Under the pieces are notes generated by a model. The model had not been told where the DNA came from. It worked only from the letters and a program-made list of their open reading frames with translations, and did no database searches. A stretch of DNA of 25,128 nucleotides from Flavobacteriales bacterium (GTDB taxonomy: Bacteria; Bacteroidota; Bacteroidia; Flavobacteriales_D; CANHHI01). The stretch is taken from assembly GCA_947460225.1 (NCBI GenBank), contig CANHHI010000006.1:1-25128 (forward strand). The letters are read 5' to 3'. Made by a program: the position numbers and the translations under genes. Below, in pieces: positions 6,748 through 15,671 of the stretch (positions are counted from its first letter, which is position 1; each line of letters opens with the position of its first letter).

Positions 6748-7155
6748 ATGAGCTTGCAAGGTAGAAAAAAAATAGAAGTGCAAGGCGGTATGTCTTCCAT
6801 GACAGATTTGGTGTTTTTATTGCTGATATTTTTCATTGTATTGTCTTTGTTTGCCAACACGCAACAGATGCAGGTGGATTTGCCCAGCACAAAAGAAGCA
6901 CAAAAAGCCGCTACGCCAAATGCACAAGCGACTGTATCCATAGATAAAGACACCAAATACTATGTGAACAGAAAACTCATACCTGCTGAAAATTTGGAAA
7001 AAGAATTGTTAAACATTCTACCAACAGGCACAAACAAAATGAATGTGGTTTTAGTAGTGGATAGAACTGTGGCTACGCAAGAAACGGTGTATGCCCTAAG
7101 TATTATTAAAAAACATCAGTGGACGGTTGCTTTATCTACACAGCAGAAAAACTAG
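6748..7155 (+). CDS. exbD: ExbD/TolR biopolymer transport subunit
   Basis: 135 aa. A short cytoplasmic N-terminus leads to one membrane segment (about 19-38). D20 in MTDLVFLLLIFF is the conserved membrane aspartate that carries protons. A periplasmic domain of about 95 residues follows. It partners ExbB, whose stop codon is 2 bp upstream. Confidence 0.93.
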   Translation: MSLQGRKKIEVQGGMSSMTDLVFLLLIFFIVLSLFANTQQMQVDLPSTKEAQKAATPNAQATVSIDKDTKYYVNRKLIPAENLEKELLNILPTGTNKMNVVLVVDRTVATQETVYALSIIKKHQWTVALSTQQKN

Positions 7156-7169
7156 TGTAACTCTTGATT

Positions 7170-7976
7170 ATGGCATTAAAAAAACGAAATCCCAAGAAAA
7201 AAATTGTCAAAACAAGAAAGTCTGACAAAAAAAATCAAATGATTGCTTTTTGGCTGACTTTTTGCATTATGCTCACAATGGCTTTTGGATTGTTGTTTTT
7301 GCCTATTTTTCAAGTTACGCACCCCACAGTAAATGAATTGGACTTAAATTTTGTAAGCGTTGCTTATGGAACCACCAAAGTGAGTGCCAAAGAACAAGCT
7401 GAAAACCCAGAAGCACCCAGTGCAAAAACACAAACAGACAAACAAGAAACGAGTAAAAATATACCCCTAGAAACACCAAACAAAGTAAAAAGTCAAGTGG
7501 CTACACAAGAAAGCCCTTCTGCTGTGGCGACAAGCAAAACCAGCAGTAAACCAACAGAAGAAGCTGCACCAGCCGCACCAAAAGCAAAATACGCATTTGA
7601 TGATTCTGAAAATTTTGACAGCGACAGCGAAAAAACGATGGACAGCAAACAAAATGGTGCGGGAAATAGTAAAAATGGCGGTTCTAAGGGCAGTGGCAAT
7701 TATGGTTTTGGCTTGGAAGGCGATTTAAATGGACGAGGCATTATCAGCGCACCGAGTTTGAAAAGCCCATGTACCGCAAAAGGTGTGTTGGTTATAGATG
7801 CGGTGGTGAATGATGCGGGCAAAACTTTGAGTGCAACACCAAATTACAAACACAAAAATACCAATACCTCAGACCCTTGCTTGGTGGACGAAGCCTTACG
7901 CATTGTGAAAGCCTTGCAATGGGATAAGTCCAGCGAATCCATAACAAGCGGTTCGGTGATATTAAATTTCAGATAA
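7170..7976 (+). CDS. TonB-like energy transducer
   Basis: 268 aa from the ATG at 7170; an in-frame TTG at 7164 would add two residues and is less likely. The very basic N-terminus (KKRNPKKKIVKTRKSDKK) is cytoplasmic, one membrane helix follows at about 24-46, and a long low-complexity periplasmic linker (about 70-180) is rich in K, S, T, A, E and later in G, S and D. The C-terminal domain (about 188-268) starts LNGRGI and has paired cysteines C201 and C237 and a final strand VILNFR, like the small TonB-type C-terminal domains of Bacteroidota. It lies 14 bp after exbD, so it is the likely partner of ExbBD for outer-membrane receptors. The linker is poor in the Pro-Lys/Pro-Glu repeats of classical TonB. 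The domain match is moderate. Confidence 0.78.
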   Translation: MALKKRNPKKKIVKTRKSDKKNQMIAFWLTFCIMLTMAFGLLFLPIFQVTHPTVNELDLNFVSVAYGTTKVSAKEQAENPEAPSAKTQTDKQETSKNIPLETPNKVKSQVATQESPSAVATSKTSSKPTEEAAPAAPKAKYAFDDSENFDSDSEKTMDSKQNGAGNSKNGGSKGSGNYGFGLEGDLNGRGIISAPSLKSPCTAKGVLVIDAVVNDAGKTLSATPNYKHKNTNTSDPCLVDEALRIVKALQWDKSSESITSGSVILNFR

Positions 7977-7980
7977 AGTC

Positions 7981-9222
7981 ATGCGTTACCAAGACGCTGT
8001 GGAATTCTTGCTCAATCGCCCCGTTAGGTTTGTAAGCAAAAGTAAATTGGCTTATGAAACCGAGGGTTTGGACAATTTTAAGCAACTGGATAGGCTGTTA
8101 GGCGCAAAACATCAGTTTTACAAAACTGTTCACATTGCTGGAACCAATGGCAAAGGCTCTGTGGCGAGTTTGATGGCGAGTGTCTTGAAAAGTGCTGGTT
8201 ATAAAGTAGGCTTATACACGTCGCCCCATTTAATAGATTTGACCGAACGCATTCGTGTGAACGGCGCAAAAATACCCCAAACCAAAGTTGCGGAATTTGT
8301 CCAACAACACCAAGATTTACTCATAGCGCATCAAACCAATTTTTTTGCTTGCATGACGCTCCTAGCATGGGATTATTTTGCAACAGAAAAAGTAGATGTG
8401 GCTATCATAGAAACGGGCGTGGGTGGCAGATTAGACCAAACCAATGTCATAAACCCCGTGCTGAGTGTTATTACACGCATCGCCTTAGACCATACCGAAC
8501 TTTTGGGCAAAGATATAGTAAGCATTGCCAAAGAAAAAGCGGGGATTATTAAAGAAAATACGCCTGTTGTGGTTGGGCTAAGGCAAATGGAAACGGAAAA
8601 AATATTTGCCCAAATAGCGAACAAGAAAAATGCAGAAATTATTTACCCAAATACGCAAAAAAAGTATCCCAAAAGCGCATTAAAAGGAAGCTTTCAAAAA
8701 GAAAATGAAAGAACAGCTTATACCGCTTTGCAGGTATTACAACAAAATCATTTTACAAAAATACAACATGAGCATATTGAGCAAGGTTTTGCGCAAACAC
8801 AATGGCACGGCAGATATGAAACCTGGCAAGAAAATCCCAAAATCATCGCTGATATTGCCCATAATGCAGACGGACTAGACGCACTCTTACGTGCTTTGGC
8901 AGAGGAAAAATACGAAAATTTGCATATTGTGCTTGGTTTTTCTGCAAACAAAAGCATAGAAAAAATGCTAGAAAAAATGCCTAAATCTGCGCAATATTAC
9001 GTGAGTGCGGCAAAAAACAACAGGGCTTTGTCTGAAAAATTGCTGTATGAAAGCATGCTGGCAATGAATTTTGCCGTTCAATGTTTTGATGACGCAACAC
9101 GTGCTTTTTATGCTGCGCAAAAAAATGCAAAAACTACCGATTTAGTATTGGTTACAGGCTCTAATTTTTTGGTAGGCGAAATTTATGAAAAAGCATTTGG
9201 CTATTTGAAAAAGAATGCGTAA
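7981..9222 (+). CDS. folC: bifunctional folylpolyglutamate / dihydrofolate synthase
   Basis: 413 aa, as expected. It adds glutamate to folates (and often makes dihydrofolate from dihydropteroate) using ATP, in the cytoplasm. Mur-ligase fold: P-loop GTNGKGS at 54-60, TSPHLIDLTERIRVNG after it, ETGVGGRLDQTN (144-155), and SIAKEKAGII (181-190), in which K186 is the lysine carbamylated in the family. A DxAHNxDG-type motif (IADIAHNADG) marks the C-terminal domain. It is only 4 bp downstream of the TonB-like gene; folC beside exbBD-tonB is a recurrent order in Bacteroidota, with no known mechanistic reason. Confidence 0.94.
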   Translation: MRYQDAVEFLLNRPVRFVSKSKLAYETEGLDNFKQLDRLLGAKHQFYKTVHIAGTNGKGSVASLMASVLKSAGYKVGLYTSPHLIDLTERIRVNGAKIPQTKVAEFVQQHQDLLIAHQTNFFACMTLLAWDYFATEKVDVAIIETGVGGRLDQTNVINPVLSVITRIALDHTELLGKDIVSIAKEKAGIIKENTPVVVGLRQMETEKIFAQIANKKNAEIIYPNTQKKYPKSALKGSFQKENERTAYTALQVLQQNHFTKIQHEHIEQGFAQTQWHGRYETWQENPKIIADIAHNADGLDALLRALAEEKYENLHIVLGFSANKSIEKMLEKMPKSAQYYVSAAKNNRALSEKLLYESMLAMNFAVQCFDDATRAFYAAQKNAKTTDLVLVTGSNFLVGEIYEKAFGYLKKNA

Positions 9223-9251
9223 CTTGCCTGCAAATTTCAAAAACAACTGTT

Positions 9252-10664
9252 ATGGAACAAAAAATTTTAGTTTGGTTAGACCTCGCCAATAGTGTGCTTT
9301 GGGGATATGTCTTAATTTTTTTACTCATTGCCGCAGGCGTGTTTTTTAGCATTCGTTTTGGCTTTGCCCAAATACGTTATTTGCTACACATGGTTAAAAT
9401 TTTAGGGGAAAGTGGTGAAAAAAATGGAAAAGCTATTTCTTCTTTTCAAGCCTTTGCCATTTCAACAGCATCTCGTGTAGGTACGGGCAACTTAGCTGGC
9501 GTTGCCACCGCCATTACCGTAGGTGGACCTGGTGCCATTTTTTGGATGTGGGTGATGGCAATTTTGGGGGCAAGTTCAAGTTTAGTAGAAAATATTTTAG
9601 GACAACTGTATAAACAAAAAACAAAAATCGGCACTTATGTGGGTGGTCCTGCATATTACATAGAAAAAGGCATGAAAAGCAGAAGTTTGGGCGTGGTTTT
9701 TGCCGTTTTGCTCATTGCATCTTTTGGTTTTGCCTTTAATTCTGTGCAATCCAACACCATTGCTGGGGCAATAGAAGGCTCTTTTAAAATTTCTCCTTTT
9801 TATGTGGGCATTGCTTTGTTTGCATTGACTAGTTTAATTGTTTTTGGGGGCGACAAACGTGTAGCAAAGGTTTCTCAATACCTTGTGCCGATTATGGCGA
9901 TGCTGTACATTTTTACTGTTTTATTTGTATTGTCTAAGAATCTACCTTTAATTCCGGGCATTTTTAAATTGATTATTGGCAGTGCTTTGGGTATTAAGAG
10001 TATAGTCGGTGGTATTGCTGGAACCGTGATTAAAGAAGCATTAACCATGGGTATTAAACGAGGTTTGTTTTCCAACGAAGCAGGTATGGGCAGCACACCA
10101 AACGCTGGTGCTTCAGCAGAAGTAAGCCACCCTGTAAAACAAGGATTTATACAAACCATGGGTGTTTTTGTGGATACTTTAATTATTTGTTCTTGTACTG
10201 CATTTTTAATCTTGATTTCTGGCAGCGTAAACAGTGGTTTAAAAGGCATACAACTCACGCAAGCCGCTTTGGCAGAACAAGTGGGCGATTGGGGATATAC
10301 ATTCATTACACTATGCGTGTTTTTATTTGCTTTTTCCTCTATTTTAGGCAATCACTTTTACGCAGAAATGAACGTTCGTTTTTTAAGTAAAAATAACAAA
10401 ATTGCGGTGTTTGTGTACCGCATGGCAATGGTTTTTACCGTGTTTATTGGTGCCATTACAGCCATGCAAACGGTATGGGATTTTGCAGATTTTTTCATGG
10501 GACTTATGGCAATTATTAACATTATTGCCCTGTTTGCCCTACATAAAAAGGCTTTATTGGTTTTTAAAGATTATGTAGCACAATACAAACACGGCAAAAA
10601 TCCAGTGTTTAAATCAAAAGAAACTTTAGGCAAAGAAGAAGACGGGATAGACTGTTGGAAATAA
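9252..10664 (+). CDS. alanine/glycine:cation symporter (AGCS family)
   Basis: 470 aa, inner-membrane protein with about 10-11 hydrophobic segments. AGCS signatures are clear: GTGNLAGVATAITVGGPGA early, then KRGLFSNEAGMGSTPNA and EVSHPVKQGFIQTMGVFVDT. Members import alanine or glycine with Na+ (sometimes H+). The substrate cannot be assigned from sequence alone. It is 29 bp after folC and 2 bp before the haem lyase gene, so it belongs to the same run. A sodium-coupled importer in one unit with a sodium/proton antiporter is a sensible pairing. Confidence 0.92.
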   Translation: MEQKILVWLDLANSVLWGYVLIFLLIAAGVFFSIRFGFAQIRYLLHMVKILGESGEKNGKAISSFQAFAISTASRVGTGNLAGVATAITVGGPGAIFWMWVMAILGASSSLVENILGQLYKQKTKIGTYVGGPAYYIEKGMKSRSLGVVFAVLLIASFGFAFNSVQSNTIAGAIEGSFKISPFYVGIALFALTSLIVFGGDKRVAKVSQYLVPIMAMLYIFTVLFVLSKNLPLIPGIFKLIIGSALGIKSIVGGIAGTVIKEALTMGIKRGLFSNEAGMGSTPNAGASAEVSHPVKQGFIQTMGVFVDTLIICSCTAFLILISGSVNSGLKGIQLTQAALAEQVGDWGYTFITLCVFLFAFSSILGNHFYAEMNVRFLSKNNKIAVFVYRMAMVFTVFIGAITAMQTVWDFADFFMGLMAIINIIALFALHKKALLVFKDYVAQYKHGKNPVFKSKETLGKEEDGIDCWK

Positions 10665-10666
10665 GT

Positions 10667-13600
10667 ATGAATACATACATTGGGGAACATACAAGTTTTG
10701 TGCAAATTGGGTACTTAGTGACCCAATTGGCTTTTATAAGTGCAGTATTTGCTGGACTGAGCTATTATCTAAGCACAAAAACCTTGCACACAAAAAGAAT
10801 GGCAAGGTATTTTTTGTACCTGCACGTGCTGGCGACTAGCACCATATCTCTGATGCTTTTATGGGCTTTTGTGCATCATTACTTTGAGATTGACTACATT
10901 TGGAAACATGCCTCAACGCAAATGCCACTGCGCTACATTTTTTCAGCCTTCTGGGGTGGGCAACAAGGCAGTTTGCTTTTGTGGGCTTTTTTGGGTGCTT
11001 GGGTAAGTTTGGTATTGGCGAAAACAGAAAAAACGCAGGAATCTTACGTTTTGTTTTTTTTGCTCTTGGTGCAAAGTTTTTTACTCAGCATGCTTTTGGG
11101 CGTGTATTGTTTCGACTATAAAATTGGCACAAACCCCTTTGCGCTTATCCGTGAATTGGAGGAAAATGTTCCCCTGCCTTGGAGTCAATTGACGGATTAT
11201 TTGCAAAAAGTCCCCGCTTTTCAAGACGGACAAGGTTTAAATCCGCTTTTGCAAAATTATTGGATGACCATACACCCGCCCGTCATATTTTTGGGCTTTG
11301 CTTTGTCGGCAGTGCCCTTTGCGTATAGTTTATCGGCACTTTGGCAGAAAGAATTATTTTTATGGGCAAAACCTGCCCTACCTTGGTCTTTTGTGGCGGT
11401 TTTGGTGCTTGGTATTGGCATTTTGCTCGGTGGTGCATGGGCTTACGAATCGCTGAGTTTTGGCGGATTTTGGGCTTGGGACCCCGTAGAAAATGCCATT
11501 TTAATTCCATGGCTCATTTTGCTGGGTGCAGCGCATTTGCTCCTGGTGGTCAAAAATAGAAAAAAAAGCGTTTTTGCAACAATATTTTTGTTTGCCCTAA
11601 GTTTTTTGGGTATGATTTACGCCACGTTTTTGACACGCAGTGGCATTTTGGGCGAATCTTCCGTGCATTCTTTTACAGGCGAAGGTTTATTGACACAACT
11701 TTTTTGGTTTTTGATAAGTTTTGCAGGTCTATCGCTATACTTTTTGGTGTTTGACAAATCCCTCAAAAAAGAAATTTGCCTAGCGAGCGTGTGTATTTTT
11801 TTGCTTCAAATATTTTTGCCAGACCAGCTTTGGAACACCCCCAAGGAAACCATTACCGTAGGCATTTCTTTGGGGTTAGCTTTGATTTATTTATTTAGAG
11901 CGCAAAAGTATTATCCCCAAACCGAAGAAGATGCCTTGCATAGCAAAGAATTTTGGATTTTTTTAAGTGCTTTAATGCTCACGGCTAGCAGTTTTCTCAT
12001 TTGTTTTGTAACCTCTATACCTGTTTGGAATAAAATACTAGGCACAAAATACGATGCCTACACAGAAATCGGGAAGAGACACGATTTTTACAATCCTTGG
12101 ACGGCTTTGTTTTTTATTTTCGTGTTGGTCGCTATGGCAATAGGGCAAATATTAAAATACAAAGCCACAAACCTAAAAACCATACAAAACAAAGTTTTGG
12201 GGATATTTTTGCTTGCAGCAATGTCTGTTACGGCTTTATGCTATTACTTTGATTTTACACTGTCAGAAATCATTTATATTTTGCTTCTTTTTTCTGCTAT
12301 TTTGGCAGTTTACGCCAATGTGGAATACATCAAACGTGCGCCTCAAACTTTGGGTTCTTCCTTGGCACATATTGGATTTGCGGTTTTAATCATCGGCGTT
12401 ATTATTTCTATGGCTAAACAAAAAAGCATTTCGCAAAACAAACAAGGCATTGAATTAAGCACCTTAGACAAAGACTTTAAAAACGATAAAAATATACTGC
12501 TTTCCAAAAAAGACACGTTGGAAATGGGCGATTATTTTGTGTCTTACCAAAAAAAAACCGCCTCTTTGGACAAGATAAACGTGTATTACCACATTGTTTA
12601 TTTTAGCAAAGAAGCGCAAACCTACAAAAAACAAGACATAGTGCGTTATCAAAATGCTATGTATCAAGCCAAGCATGATATAATTGCCACGCAAAATCCC
12701 GATAAAGACAGCTTAAATTGGCAAAAAATGCCATTGGATAGCACAGCTTTTTATGCTTTTGCACCTTTTAGAATGCAAAAACCCAAAGATAGTCTTTTTG
12801 CGCTCAGTCCTTTTGTGCAACTCAATCCAAAATTTGGAAACGTGGCGGAGCCGTCCTCTGCACATTTTTTAGACAAAGATATTTTTACCTACATCAAATA
12901 CGCAGATTTTTCAAGCCAAGAAAACGAAAGTCTTTTGGAACAAAACAAAATGGCTTGGCGCAAAATTACTTACTATCCAAGTCATAAAGTGGATATACGC
13001 CAAAAAGATACCGTGCATTGGAAAGATTTTATCATATCCAGTGGAGAAATGCAAAGTTTGGACAGCATAGACCGAAAAACTATGCGCCTCAAAGCAACAG
13101 ATGTGGGGGCATTTCTACCTTTGGTGTTTATTTACAAACACGACGAGCGTTTGCAGTATTTTGCCAAACCGCTTGTTTTGATTTACAACGAAAAACAAGT
13201 GAATTTTCTGCCAGATACCTTGCAAAATTTGGGTTTGAGCATCAAAATGAACCCCAGTAAATTCAACGAAAATATTATATCTTTGGACGTTAAAGATATA
13301 AAACCTGTGGTTTATGGCTCCTATCAGTTTGCGTTTTCAGAGGCGAAACTCGTTGAAAACCCATTGGAAAAAGAAAAAATAGGCTTTTCAAAAACAGATT
13401 GGGTGTATTTGCTACCCATGCAAGTCAGTAGCAATCAAGATGCTTTGCATAAAAATTTTAAAGATACTTTGAAATACGTGCTGTCCGAAGGAGAAATTGT
13501 GCCACAATATGTAAATATTCCCGAACTAGATTTAAGAATGACTTTACAAGGCTTTAACGAACAGAATGGCATACATATTTTGTTGCAAGAAAAAGAATAC

Positions 13601-13720
13601 CTGGTGATGGAAGCTGTTGAATTTCCTTATATTTTCTTGGTTTGGCTCGGTGCGCTGATACTCAGCGTGGGCACAATAATTGCCATGTTCAAAAAGTTAC
13701 AGAAAAACGCCAAAAATTAA
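10667..13720 (+). CDS. ccsA: CcmF/CcsA-type cytochrome c haem lyase
   Basis: 1017 aa from the ATG at 10667; an in-frame TTG at 10655 would overlap the symporter gene and is unlikely. It is a polytopic inner-membrane protein that ligates haem to apocytochrome c on the periplasmic side. It shows WGGQQGSLLLW (96-106), IHPPVIFLG (202-210), the haem-handling WWD motif WAYESLSFGGFWAWDPVEN (258-276) and TRSGILGESSVHSF (323-336). A later membrane stretch (LAHIGFAVLIIGVIISM) precedes a periplasmic domain of about 370 residues and a last helix near the C-terminus. The length fits the long Bacteroidota form. The usual companions ccmE, ccmB and ccmC are not in this window. It contains a run of nine A at 12549-12557. 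Confidence 0.92.
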   Translation: MNTYIGEHTSFVQIGYLVTQLAFISAVFAGLSYYLSTKTLHTKRMARYFLYLHVLATSTISLMLLWAFVHHYFEIDYIWKHASTQMPLRYIFSAFWGGQQGSLLLWAFLGAWVSLVLAKTEKTQESYVLFFLLLVQSFLLSMLLGVYCFDYKIGTNPFALIRELEENVPLPWSQLTDYLQKVPAFQDGQGLNPLLQNYWMTIHPPVIFLGFALSAVPFAYSLSALWQKELFLWAKPALPWSFVAVLVLGIGILLGGAWAYESLSFGGFWAWDPVENAILIPWLILLGAAHLLLVVKNRKKSVFATIFLFALSFLGMIYATFLTRSGILGESSVHSFTGEGLLTQLFWFLISFAGLSLYFLVFDKSLKKEICLASVCIFLLQIFLPDQLWNTPKETITVGISLGLALIYLFRAQKYYPQTEEDALHSKEFWIFLSALMLTASSFLICFVTSIPVWNKILGTKYDAYTEIGKRHDFYNPWTALFFIFVLVAMAIGQILKYKATNLKTIQNKVLGIFLLAAMSVTALCYYFDFTLSEIIYILLLFSAILAVYANVEYIKRAPQTLGSSLAHIGFAVLIIGVIISMAKQKSISQNKQGIELSTLDKDFKNDKNILLSKKDTLEMGDYFVSYQKKTASLDKINVYYHIVYFSKEAQTYKKQDIVRYQNAMYQAKHDIIATQNPDKDSLNWQKMPLDSTAFYAFAPFRMQKPKDSLFALSPFVQLNPKFGNVAEPSSAHFLDKDIFTYIKYADFSSQENESLLEQNKMAWRKITYYPSHKVDIRQKDTVHWKDFIISSGEMQSLDSIDRKTMRLKATDVGAFLPLVFIYKHDERLQYFAKPLVLIYNEKQVNFLPDTLQNLGLSIKMNPSKFNENIISLDVKDIKPVVYGSYQFAFSEAKLVENPLEKEKIGFSKTDWVYLLPMQVSSNQDALHKNFKDTLKYVLSEGEIVPQYVNIPELDLRMTLQGFNEQNGIHILLQEKEYLVMEAVEFPYIFLVWLGALILSVGTIIAMFKKLQKNAKN

Positions 13721-13752
13721 ACATATATTTTTCATTTAACCTAAAAAATTGC

Positions 13753-13760
13753 TACATTTG
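13753..13760 (+). promoter_or_regulatory. -7 box TACATTTG for the DUF2520-kdsC-maf-rsmF run
   Basis: TACATTTG ends 13 nt before the ATG at 13774, in the 53-bp gap after the haem lyase gene. A TTTC (13730-13733) lies 19 nt upstream. It marks the start of a second transcription unit. Confidence 0.5.
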
Positions 13761-13773
13761 CAAAAAACGACTT

Positions 13774-14568
13774 ATGTCAACTATTTCTTTTATAGGGTCT
13801 GGAAACGTAGCAACACGGCTAGCTACAGCATTTAAACATGCTGGACACCAAATCTTGGATATATATAGCCAAACTTTCACAAATGCAAAAACATTGGCAG
13901 AAGCAGTCGGTGCAAACCCTGTGGACGACATTGCAGAATTAAATCCCAACGCCGATTTTTTATTTTTGTGCGTTAATGATGATAAATTATATGGCGTGCC
14001 GACGGAAGTTCCTTTTGGCAGGTATATGGTGGTACACACTGCCGGTTCTGCACCGCTTAGTTTGCTCAATATATTTCGCAACAACGCTGGGGTGTTTTAC
14101 CCACTACAAACGCTTTCTAAATACAAAGACGTGCAATGGAAAAAAGTACCTGTTTGTATAGAAGCAAATTCCAAAGGCACACAAAACGAACTTTTTGAGC
14201 TGGCACGCTCTATTAAAACACGCCCGTTGTATATGGACAGTGAACAAAGGCTTGCTTTGCACACAGCTGCGGTTGTGGCAAATAATTTAAGCAATTACCT
14301 ATACCAAATTGCTTTTGACATCACTAAAAAGTATGGCGTTGCCTTTAATTTATTGTTTCCGCTCATGGAGGAAACTTTGCTTAAACTGGAAACACTAGAA
14401 CCCAAAAAAGCACAAACAGGACCTGCGCACCGAAGGGATTTTTACACCATTCAAAAGCATTTGGATTTGTTGCACGACATGCCCGAAGCCCACGATGTAT
14501 ATCAATTTATTACCAATAAAATTTTAATCCAAAATAGCACAGAAAGCCATGAGATTATTAAGCCCTGA
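13774..14568 (+). CDS. Rossmann-fold DUF2520 protein (P5C-reductase-like)
   Basis: 264 aa. The start at 13774 follows a -7 box and begins directly with a Rossmann strand. The dinucleotide loop is GSGNVA (8-13) in ISFIGSGNVATRLA, as in NADP-dependent pyrroline-5-carboxylate reductases and related enzymes. The C-terminal half is the helical DUF2520 domain with AAVVANNLSNYLY and QTGPAHRRD. The true substrate is unknown; the family is widely conserved in Bacteroidota beside kdsC and maf, as here. Its last 20 bp overlap the start of the KdsC-type gene, which suggests translational coupling. Confidence 0.88.
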   Translation: MSTISFIGSGNVATRLATAFKHAGHQILDIYSQTFTNAKTLAEAVGANPVDDIAELNPNADFLFLCVNDDKLYGVPTEVPFGRYMVVHTAGSAPLSLLNIFRNNAGVFYPLQTLSKYKDVQWKKVPVCIEANSKGTQNELFELARSIKTRPLYMDSEQRLALHTAAVVANNLSNYLYQIAFDITKKYGVAFNLLFPLMEETLLKLETLEPKKAQTGPAHRRDFYTIQKHLDLLHDMPEAHDVYQFITNKILIQNSTESHEIIKP

Positions 14569-15088
14569 ACAAATAAATGCCAAACTAAAAACCATTAAAA
14601 CTTTTGCTTTTGATGTGGACGGCGTGTTTACCGATGGCACCATGATGCTCATGCCCAATGGGGAATTGTTGCGCAGCATGAGCACAAGAGACGGATATGC
14701 TTTGCAATACGCCATAAAAAAAGGCTATAAAGTAGTGATTATAACAGGTGGCGCATCGGAATGGGTGCAAAAGCGTTTTGAACACTTGGGCGTGAAAGAT
14801 ATTTTTGGTAGCGTAAGGGATAAACTGAGTGTTTTTAAAGATTACGCCATGGACTATCAATTGAACCGTGAAGAAACCTTGTTTATGGGCGATGATTTGC
14901 CAGACTATGCCGTGATGAAACACGTAGGTTTGGCTGTATGCCCCAAAAATGCAGCCACAGAAATTTTAGACATTGCCCACTACATTTCGCCTTTTGAAGG
15001 TGGCAAGGGCTGTGTGCGTGAAATCATAGAAAAAACCTTGCGTACACAAAACAACTGGCACATAGACGAACAAATAAAATCCATCTGA
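14549..15088 (+). CDS. kdsC: KdsC-type HAD phosphatase
   Basis: 179 aa, the size of KdsC (Kdo-8-phosphate phosphatase), a capless HAD enzyme that releases Kdo for the LPS inner core. HAD motifs in order: FDVDGVFTDG with nucleophile D22 and D24, IITGG (T66), K92 in SVRDKLSVF, and MGDDLPDY with D115/D116. The C-terminus GGKGCVREIIE is typical. The first codons overlap the DUF2520 gene by 20 bp. Related HADs act on other nucleotide-sugar phosphates (for example KdnB/NeuA-like), so the exact substrate is inferred. The window also carries gmhA, consistent with a Kdo/heptose LPS core. Confidence 0.87.
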   Translation: MRLLSPEQINAKLKTIKTFAFDVDGVFTDGTMMLMPNGELLRSMSTRDGYALQYAIKKGYKVVIITGGASEWVQKRFEHLGVKDIFGSVRDKLSVFKDYAMDYQLNREETLFMGDDLPDYAVMKHVGLAVCPKNAATEILDIAHYISPFEGGKGCVREIIEKTLRTQNNWHIDEQIKSI

Positions 15089-15089
15089 T

Positions 15090-15671
15090 ATGCACCCTTT
15101 GCAAGCTGTAAAAGACAAAAATATTATTTTGGGCTCTACTTCGCCACGCAGAAAAGAACTATTGGCGCAACTAGGTTTGCCGTTTATTGTGCAAAGCATT
15201 GATTGCCAAGAAGATTATCCAATAAACACACCCGTACACGAAATTACTGCCTATTTGGCGGAAAAAAAAGCAAAAGCCTTTGGTGCGATTTCAAACAATC
15301 AATTGTTAATGACTGCCGATACTTTGGTGGTTTTAGGCAATGAAGTTTTAGGAAAACCAAAATCTACGGCAGAAGCCAAAGCAATGCTCCAAAAACTTTC
15401 TGGCAAAACCCATGAAGTTTTTACAAGCATTTGCGTGTGTAGTGCAGATAAGCATATCACACACACGGAAAAAACAAAGTTGTGGGTACAACATTTAACC
15501 CAAACAGAAATAGATTATTACGTAGAAAACTACAAACCCTTGGATAAAGCTGGGGCTTATGGCATACAAGAATGGTTTGGGCAAGTGGCTATTCACAAAA
15601 TAGAAGGTTGCTATTACAACGTGATGGGTTTGCCCCTGGCTGCGCTGTATCAAGTGTTAAAGAATTTTTAA
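15090..15671 (+). CDS. maf: Maf-family nucleoside triphosphate pyrophosphatase
   Basis: 193 aa. It hydrolyses non-canonical or excess NTPs (dTTP, UTP or modified pyrimidines) to the monophosphate and PPi. Maf signatures: LGSTSPRRKELL (14-25), TADTLVVLG (75-83) with the catalytic acidic D77, and GKP just after; a later KLSGKTHEVFTS loop and DKAGAYGIQEW complete the active site. It starts 1 bp after the kdsC stop, and its TAA stop overlaps the ATG of the next gene by one base (TAATG), a sign of coupled translation. Confidence 0.93.
   Translation: MHPLQAVKDKNIILGSTSPRRKELLAQLGLPFIVQSIDCQEDYPINTPVHEITAYLAEKKAKAFGAISNNQLLMTADTLVVLGNEVLGKPKSTAEAKAMLQKLSGKTHEVFTSICVCSADKHITHTEKTKLWVQHLTQTEIDYYVENYKPLDKAGAYGIQEWFGQVAIHKIEGCYYNVMGLPLAALYQVLKNF

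Noticed and set aside
9875..10351. 158-codon open frame on the minus strand inside the AGCS gene
   Set aside because: Antisense of a well-conserved membrane protein; nothing protein-like in its sequence.
14585..14923. 112-codon open frame on the minus strand inside the KdsC-type gene
   Set aside because: Antisense shadow. All HAD motifs are in the plus frame.
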